Shown: positions 51,301 through 64,000 of the stretch, one piece after another | Layout: every line of letters begins with the position of its first letter | Position numbering within the stretch: the first letter of the stretch is position 1 | Assembly: GCF_901709675.1 (NCBI RefSeq) | Contig: NC_051105.1 | Span: forward strand, 11,454,604-11,518,603 | Length of the DNA stretch: 64,000 nucleotides | Reading direction: 5' to 3' | DNA from: Syngnathus acus | Taxonomy: Eukaryota; Chordata; Actinopteri; Syngnathiformes; Syngnathidae | Position numbers and translations under genes: made by a program | The notes under the pieces: model-generated | Told to the model about the DNA's origin: nothing | The model's database searches: none | What the model saw: the letters and a program-made list of their open reading frames with translations, nothing else

Positions 51301-54279
51301 CCATTCTGCCTCCATTCTTCTTCTTGCCTTCCATCCTTCCGCCATTCTTCTTCTCTTCCTTTTATACATCCTTTTCTCCTATTCCCCAGTTTTCTTACCT
51401 TCCTTTGCACTGTATGTAAAACATGGCCTAGTGTACGCCGGCCATAGTTTGAACCAGGTGCAGATGATTTCCCATATCCTGTGGTTCCTATCACAGTAAA
51501 ACACCATGAAAGAGCACATCCTGTTGTTGCTATTGACTGCATGGATTATTTCGGACGGGTGAATGACAGCCGCTGGGTCGAGTCCTACATGCCCTTTATG
51601 TGCCACGCGCATGTAAGTTAGCCATTAGCGTATCGCGTAAATGCTACGTGTCCTAACACACGTGTAAGTGTCCCATTAGCATGCTTGTCATGACCCCCCC
51701 CCCCACACACACACAAGCCAGCTCTTGTTACCAGGCAGTGTAGACTCCATTAGCATTGATCAGACGTGTACGTGAGTGTGTGCGTGCGCGAATGCATGCG
51801 CATGACTCACTTATTTTCAAACTAAATCAGTCATCAGCCAAGTTGTGATTTTTCAAAATAAAATGAAAGAATGCAATATACTCATGCTTGGTGTAAATTT
51901 ATTTTAGGTTTTAATCAAATAAAAGACAGACTTCTTTCAATGAAAAACATTGTCATTTATTTTTACATTGTTATTTAGCACTTTATTATTTTCTATTTGT
52001 TTTCAAATATTTATTTTTTATTGACCATTTCATGTTTTATTTTGGAGGTTATTTCAATAGTTTTTTCATTGACATTTCACTTACTTAGGTTAAATATGTT
52101 TAATGGTTTTTAAACGTTCATTTCTATTTTTGTTCTATATGTTTTCTTTTGTAAATACATATTTATTAGACTTGCTATTTTCTTCTATGGATGCCAGACT
52201 CGTTGAGGAAAAAAAGAAAAAACTTTTTTAAAGTCCATCTGGAGCAACAGTGCCCCCTGTTGCCCACAGCCAATTTGAACACTTTAAAAGGGACACCCTG
52301 GCAATGCAAATATAATTATTATTTTTTTTTAAATTGCTTCGTTTTGTCACACACACAAAGCAAAAAAAAATAACCTAAAATAATTTGGACTTTATTTTCA
52401 TCAAATGAAAACTTTTCTTGAAACACATTTTTTCATTTTGGATTGATTTGTATTTTAAAAAATGGGATTTTATTCCTATCACACTTTAACCTTTTTCTTA
52501 AACAAATTTGTCGTTACTATGAAAAATTCGACTGGTCTTGAATTATTTATCTTTTTTCCCCTGAGTAAAAATCTGAGTTTTTCCATGTTTGGAAATATCT
52601 GACTTTTCATGTTGAATAAACTTCACTGTTCTCTAAGGACTTTGGGACATGGTCAGCTTTAATGCATCACGTGACGCATCTGTAATGAAGTCGTTAGCTT
52701 AAATTTGCTTTGTGCCTCTGGCCTGCGCACATCTCTTATTATATACTGTATGTACATCTTTTATCGTTCACGCTTATTTCCCTCGTGCACTCGTTAACTA
52801 AATAAATAATAAACATAAAAACTAAATGTCAGATGCTCGGAAGATTCAATTTATATGCTCATACTTATATGGGCACTCTTGTAGCCACCCAGTAATGACA
52901 ATCTTTTCTTCTTTTTTTTTTTTAACAAAAATAGACATTCAAGTTCTACTTGCACATTTGACAGTTTGATTACATGTAACAATCTTTAAAATCATGGAAT
53001 TTGATATTTTTTATAAAATATGTAGTTCTTGCGTTTTAAAAATGCGTTTATTTTAATATTTCAAAATGTTGACAGATTTTTAAAAATATATATTTTTAAT
53101 TACTAAGTAACCCCGAGTTTGTGTGCAAGAAAAACAATGACATTTAAAAACATACAACATCTCTCCTATCACTTTGTCCATCTAATTAACTACAAAGTGT
53201 GTGCGCGCGTGTGAGTGAGTTTAAAGGCTTAAGGATTAGAGTCTGTTTTGAGTAACGCAGGCATTCAAACAGCAAATATCAGCGTGAGACTCCAACGAGA
53301 CGATCATGAGGTGAGTTGAAACTTGTTAATACGTTCTTGAGTATTACATCCTTTGCGATGAATGCTAACGTTACATCATTTAACAGTGTCAAAGTTTCAC
53401 TATTGGCACATATTGACAATTTTTTGAAGAAGAAATTGCCTTAATTTTATTCTATGACTGGTCAAGAGACACGCACTAGCCTGACTCCAGTGGCCCTCAA
53501 ATGGACCAGCCATTTAGGAATCTTTCTCCAACAGGAAGATTTCATTTTAGGGGGTACCTTTTTTTCTTTTTTTGTTGCAATTTCCCCCCAGTCATACATG
53601 AATATAATAATCATGAAGTGATGAAAAGGTTACAGTAGCTACTAAAGTCACGTCGATATACAGTATTATCATATAGAGTATATGAGCTTTTAAAGGCAAA
53701 TGAAGACTTTTGTAAGGCTTTGCTCTTCAGAACTGAGCTCATTCTTGGAATAAGTCTAATAGAAGAAAACTAAAGCTGGCATTGGTCCACATTTAGAACA
53801 TGGTCGACGGAATCTCACCTCTATTCGAGTCAGTGTAGCGTGATGGCGCCTCCTGGTGGAACAATATGCTTCCACAGGTAGTTGAAGTTCCACTACTATG
53901 TTCGAGCATTAAACGTTGATGTGCTTTATTTTCCGGGCCATGCTGATGCTGATAGAGGACTGTCGTCATGACTCACACTGAGGAGGACGGTAGGAAACAC
54001 ACAATCAGATAACCGGAAGTTCTTCGATTATGGCGGGAGACGCCATTTTAGATTTATTTTACCCATTTTCCAGTGTCCCGCTTTTGCTCAAATCTGATCG
54101 CTAACAAAGTGGAACCACATAAAACGTTAGATTGAAAATAATTTGAATTATTTGGGTCATGTTATTTATGAGTAGACAGACAAAAAAGTATCACTACGCC
54201 ATACCTGAAAAGACAAGGGAAGTTTTTACTTTACAGCTGCCATTTTAACTAATTTCCAGGCGTCATTGGGGTCCTATCT
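48361..54279. other. Intergenic region between klf7 and mpp4
   Basis: No coding gene recognised. The region is AT-rich from about 51.8 to 53.1 kb and pyrimidine-rich at 50.4-51.4 kb. A CTCF-like motif (minus strand GCAACAGGGGGCAC) lies at 52250-52263. A possible mpp4 5' non-coding exon ends near 53311 at a GTGAGT donor, joining an acceptor at 54258-54259. Confidence 0.5.
53233..53238 (-). promoter_or_regulatory. mpp4: Possible CRX/OTX-type site upstream of mpp4
   Basis: GGATTA on the plus strand (TAATCC on the minus) lies about 50-75 bp upstream of the putative mpp4 non-coding first exon. Photoreceptor genes are commonly driven by CRX/OTX factors at TAATCC. A single hexamer is weak evidence. 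Confidence 0.2.
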
Positions 54280-57703
<3,424 letters not shown>

Positions 57704-57844
57704 CTGGACACTAAATATGGACTAGCATCACAGGAAGCTATAGCACGGACAACTGCTAAATTTCAGTACGCCGTTAACATTGACGAGCAGCTAGCGCCAC
57801 CTGCAGGCTGTGTGTGAATGTGCAGGCATGCGAACAACTTACAA

Positions 57845-57850
57845 ATTAAA
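57845..57850 (+). terminator. mpp4: Probable mpp4 polyadenylation signal
   Basis: ATTAAA, about 140 bp after the mpp4 stop codon, followed by a GT-rich stretch (GTCAACAGTTTGTC). Confidence 0.5.
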
Positions 57851-57869
57851 GTTCAATGTCAACAGTTTG

Positions 57870-59326
57870 TCTTTTTCTATCTAGTGATTAATGTACCATT
57901 CCGATTTATCTAGCTAGCTACAAACAGCGCAACCTATTTACTTTGCGTACTTACATAACTGTCCATTTTACTACCCATCAACCCAAATAGCTAACTCGCT
58001 AGCAACCTACTGGCACTCGTTTTTCAACTTGTTACAACCTACCTATTTACCCCACTCACCTACCTAGAATATCTAGCTATCAACCTATCTATCACACCTA
58101 TTTAGCTCTCTAGCAACTGATGACCTACATCCCTAATATTTAACAACACCTCGCTCTCCCTCTCTGCTAATCCACCACATGGAGCTAATCAGCACAAGCT
58201 AACAGGATTTACCACTGTACCTTTTGTGTTTCAGTGTTATAGTGTTTCAGTTACAAAATACTGGATTACCATGAGGAAAGACACTTTCCTAGACTTATAT
58301 ATCATTTTCATGACTTGGCGTAGTGTTGTGGAGGAAAAGTATGGCACAGTTCATCAACATTATTGTGCTCTTTCAAACTTATTTTGTGTTATTTTCTTCT
58401 TGAATCAATCATCTTTTGAAGGTCTTTTGATGGCGACGGTTTGACCCAAGTACAAATCATTTGTGAGGCCTCCTGCTGGTCAGATTAGCGTCAATGGCTG
58501 CTCTGCTAATGCTTTGCTAATTACATCATCACAAAGCTCTCCCAGTAGCTCAGCACATGTCCACCTGTCACTCACATCAGTGTCTATGTCGCCATCGTGA
58601 AGACGAGCTGAGCGCAAAAAAGCGTGGACAGGTGAGTGGCAGTAGCTTTAGCATGTGTAGCGTACATAACAAGACAGTAGTAATATGAGCAGCATAGTAA
58701 CATTACTTGTAGTAATACATGTAGCGTAGCACTAGTGCCAGTGGCAACACTTGATAGTAATAACTGCTGTGTCTGTAGTGCAACACATAGTACACTAGTT
58801 ATATGTGTAGCACTACCAGGAGTCATATATGTATCATACAACTACTAGTGCCAGTACTAGTAGCAATGCATGAAGCATACAAGTAGTAACATGCGTGGCA
58901 TAGTCGTAATTACCAGCAATAGTATACGTAGCATACTATTTCCACCAGACGTAATACATACTTAGCATAGCATACTACCACCAGCAGTAGTAGTAGTAGT
59001 AACCAGTTGTGTGTGAATCAAATTAGTACCAGTGGAAGTTGCAGAGTACACTTACCATTGTAGTAAAGTAGTATCCGTAATAATAGATAACAGCACGGTT
59101 AATAGTTAACAAAGGAGTTGCTCAGGATGCTATCTGAGCTAAATGCTAACATCTTCATCCCAGGACATGTTGTTGTTGTTAGCATGGTAGCATTGCAAAG
59201 TGATGACTTTTACCACTCGAAATGTTTTTTAATTAAACATGACCCCGTAGCATCTGCTCTAGTTGGCTAATCCAATCACTGCTAACGTTTAGCGCTAATT
59301 GACTGACCTCAATCACTAATTGGCAG
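57870..59326. other. Intergenic region and probable tmem237 5' non-coding exon
   Basis: No coding gene. A likely tmem237 first non-coding exon ends at 58630 with a GGACAG/GTGAG donor; the acceptor TTGGCAG precedes 59327. The interval 58640-59060 is rich in short imperfect TAGTA/GTAGC repeats. Confidence 0.45.
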
Positions 59327-59336
59327 ACTGGTCGTC

Positions 59337-61208
59337 ATGCCAACAGTCAAGGGCAGGAAGAGGAGGTCTAAGAAGGAAGTCAACAATGGTGATGGTGAAG
59401 GTGAGTCACTGTCTTATGTGTACTACAAGAGTATAAAATTATTCACTTTAGTGACATCATCAGTCATTTATGACATCATTGGCTTGTTTCTTTAGTGGTG
59501 TGTGTGCAGGTAGGGACTGAGGAGTTGACCAATCAGAACAGAGAAGCAGCAACGCCGGACTTCCTCGATGCAGCGGCACCACAGAAGAAAAAGAAAAAGA
59601 AGAGGACGCCGACTATTGGTTAGCCTCTTCAATTTGACTTGATACTTGTCCTCTGTAACAGCTCCATTAAGTATTTTTTTGTGGTTTCAGATCAGCAGGT
59701 GGAGCTTGTCGACACGCCAAATGGGAACACGGCCGAAGCCGAGGTGGACGACGAGGAAGCCGCGGTCGCTGTGACCAGACGGACCAAAAAGAAGAGGTAA
59801 GCAACTCATTTATTGATGTATTCATATAGAAAGTCATTGTATCAATGTCTTGCGCAGGAAGACCAAATACCCGGAGCATCACAGCAACGACCTTGGAGCG
59901 GAAGATGACGACATTGCGGCGGACGCCCCCTCGCCCATTCCCCAGCATTCCTTGTTCTCCGCCCCCCATGGAAACAGTCAACCCGTTGGCAGAGTCTTTG
60001 TGGAGAGGAACAGTAAGTTGGAATGTTACTCAATGGCTATTTTCCAAATGCAAAAGTCTGCATACGCGTGCGTAGGGCGTTTCCAGCCTGAGCGAGTGGA
60101 GCAGTTCCGACATCCCGACCAGGTGGACGACTACTTGGAGCCCAGACAGATGATGTGGACCACCAGAGACATTGCCGTCAAGGTCCACAGCAGCTTCAGG
60201 TGTGATGGCATCGTTATCGTGCGGCATCTTTGCTTGCTCTGTATCACATGGTACGATGGTAGGGTTCTGGGCCTGTTCTGCCACGGCTTCCTGTCAGGCT
60301 ACGCCATATGGAACGTGAGCGTGGTGTACGTCCTGGCGGGTGAGCACATGTCCACGCTGGCCAACCTTCTACAGCAGTATCACTCTCTGGCCTACAACGC
60401 GCAGTCGCTGCTCTACCTGCTGCTCGCCATCAGCACCGTGTCTGCCTTCGACCGGTACGTTGGCCACTTCTGCTCCGCCGGCGAGTCCGCAATTATTTGA
60501 TATGGGATTTCTGCCCGGTGCAGAGTCAACCTGGCCAAGGCCTCCATGGCTCTGAGGGGCTTCATCACGTTAGATCCCGCTGCTCTCGCATCCTTCTGTA
60601 AGTCAAACACTTGAATCATTGTTAGCATAAATAAATCAAGTTATATGATCATTTTGGAGTTGCCTCTTGTGTTGTCTTTCCAGTGTACTTCATAGCGTTG
60701 ATCCTTTCCCTCAGTCAGCAAATGACCAGCGATCGGATTCACCTCTATCCCACCGCCAACGAGACTCTTTGGTGAGAACTTTAAAAATAACCTTGCGGCA
60801 GAAGTTACGAATGATCCGATATGGTCATGATATTCCCTCAGGCCTCGTGGATCCGAGGAGCAGATCTTGCGACCGTGGATTGTAGTCAACCTGGTGGTGG
60901 CCGTACTGGTGGGCCTGGCCTGGGCCGTCATCTCCACGCGGCCGGATGTTGACTACACAGAAGGTACAGTCAAGTGTTATCATGTTGTTTGACTCAAAAC
61001 AAAAGAGCCCTGATCACCGGTTTTACAGATTGGTACCAAAAAAGGGCTTGTACAAATACCAACCATGACAACATCAACATTTGGGTTGTTAATATTTGTA
61101 TTATTTTATCTATACAGGAGATTAATTTCTTTTTTTGCAGAGTTCTTGATGTCCATGGAGGTTGACAGCTATCCCAGAGGCGATGAGAATGTGGACATCC
61201 CAGCCTAA
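59337..61208 (+). CDS. tmem237: Transmembrane protein 237 (ciliary transition zone)
   Basis: Tetraspan membrane protein of the ciliary transition zone; human TMEM237 mutations cause Joubert syndrome 14. Ten exons: 59337-59400, 59496-59618, 59691-59796, 59858-60012, 60076-60199, 60263-60454, 60524-60597, 60684-60771, 60842-60963, 61141-61208. They total 1116 bp and 371 residues with all frames closing. The N-terminal ~150 residues are polar and basic ([10 protein letters not shown], a QKKKKKKR run), as in the family. Conserved blocks follow: [30 protein letters not shown], then membrane segments [55 protein letters not shown] and [19 protein letters not shown]. The tail is short and acidic. 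The start ATG lies ten bases after the acceptor at 59326. Some introns are as short as 61-63 bp. mpp4 lies upstream on the same strand, as in human. Confidence 0.95.
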
Positions 61209-61311
61209 GATCTTGTTTGAAATCAAGAATTCCCAGTATTTATATTCAAAATCTATTTTTTACTGTAATTCTTTTACATTTTTTGTCCATTGTAATTTTG
61301 TGAATTTAAGA

Positions 61312-61317
61312 AATAAA
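61312..61317 (+). terminator. tmem237: Probable tmem237 polyadenylation signal
   Basis: AATAAA about 105 bp after the stop codon, followed by T/GT-rich sequence. Confidence 0.6.
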
Positions 61318-61764
61318 GTAGCAAATTGTTGTGCCGTGCCTTTGCACTTTTAAGCATGAGGTGGCGCTGCTGACCTCTAAATCCAAAATATTATTTAAGT
61401 TTACAGTTGATAGGACATGTAATTTAAGTTACGTGTTGTTTTAAATTACTACACAGTATTTGATTTATTTATTGCCATTATTAGAATTAATGTATGTAAC
61501 TTTGACATATTGTAAAATGTAAATATAATGCGTGAGTAATTTTTGTGCAGATTAGTATTCTAAATTCAAATGATCACATTTTTAAAGATGCTACAAATGA
61601 AAAAAAAAAGTAGAATGAACTCAAGTGGGAGTTGTAAAATGGTGCGTTTAAGACCGTGATAAGAAATTCGCCGATAGTCAATTTACATTACAAAATTTCA
61701 TAACTAAAAAAACACCGCAAACTAATTAACCTCCAAACGTAACATGGTATATGATTGCAGTTAA

Positions 61765-63966
<2,202 letters not shown>

Positions 63967-64000
63967 GTATGTGACGCCATCTTGAATAGCCTGCTACTAT

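Noticed and set aside
58575-58600. RFX X-box-like sequence (GTCGCCATCGTGAA) near the putative tmem237 first exon
   Set aside because: Only the first half-site matches well; too weak to report as a ciliary promoter element.
59845-60500. 216-codon continuous ORF through tmem237
   Set aside because: It is the tmem237 frame reading through short introns with some intron-coded residues; the spliced model matches the family better.

Overview
The window looks like nuclear DNA of a teleost fish with a fairly compact genome. It has spliced vertebrate genes with short introns, many long (CA)n/(TG)n microsatellites, a tRNA-derived SINE, an L2-type LINE with the usual fish 3' tail, and a chromosomal tRNA-Ser gene. 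I cannot name the species. The recognised genes (creb1, klf7, mpp4, tmem237, abi2) are orthologues of a gene group on human chromosome 2q33, so this is one teleost descendant of that block. I recall human KLF7 and CREB1 as head-to-head; here both read on the minus strand, so the block looks rearranged.

Layout. (1) 1-14823: two near-identical copies (1-6737 and 7865-14823) of a tandem segmental duplication, separated by a 1.1 kb spacer. Each copy carries an intact five-exon minus-strand gene for a 350-residue secreted, probably GPI-anchored protein with three unusual Ig-like domains. The family is not recognised. Copy 2 also carries a younger SINE. (2) 14824-18540: creb1 (minus), seven coding exons, 327 residues, with the kinase-inducible domain and bZIP intact, plus 3'UTR and a CpG-rich promoter region. 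(3) 18.6-30.4 kb: non-coding sequence with a 5'-truncated L2 LINE flanked by a 7 bp target-site duplication. (4) 30.4-48.4 kb: klf7 (minus), four coding exons over 14 kb, 295 residues, with a probable long 3'UTR; a tRNA-Ser(GCU) gene lies in antisense orientation inside intron 1. (5) 48.4-54.2 kb: intergenic. (6) 54.28-57.70 kb: mpp4 (plus), a complete L27-PDZ-SH3-GK MAGUK. (7) 59.34-61.21 kb: tmem237 (plus), a ciliary transition-zone membrane protein. (8) 61.92 kb to the end: the first four coding exons of abi2 (plus), running out of the window.

How the genes relate. creb1 and klf7 are transcription factors and need not share a pathway. mpp4 (photoreceptor/synaptic scaffold in mammals) and tmem237 (cilium) sit head to tail as in human and both matter in photoreceptors. 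abi2 belongs to the WAVE actin-regulatory complex.

The most novel element is the tandem Ig gene pair. Outside the first Ig exon the two proteins differ at one residue, while the first Ig exon carries 14 nucleotide differences, all amino-acid changing and concentrated in a short loop bounded by two cysteines. That pattern suggests diversifying selection on a recently duplicated surface protein.
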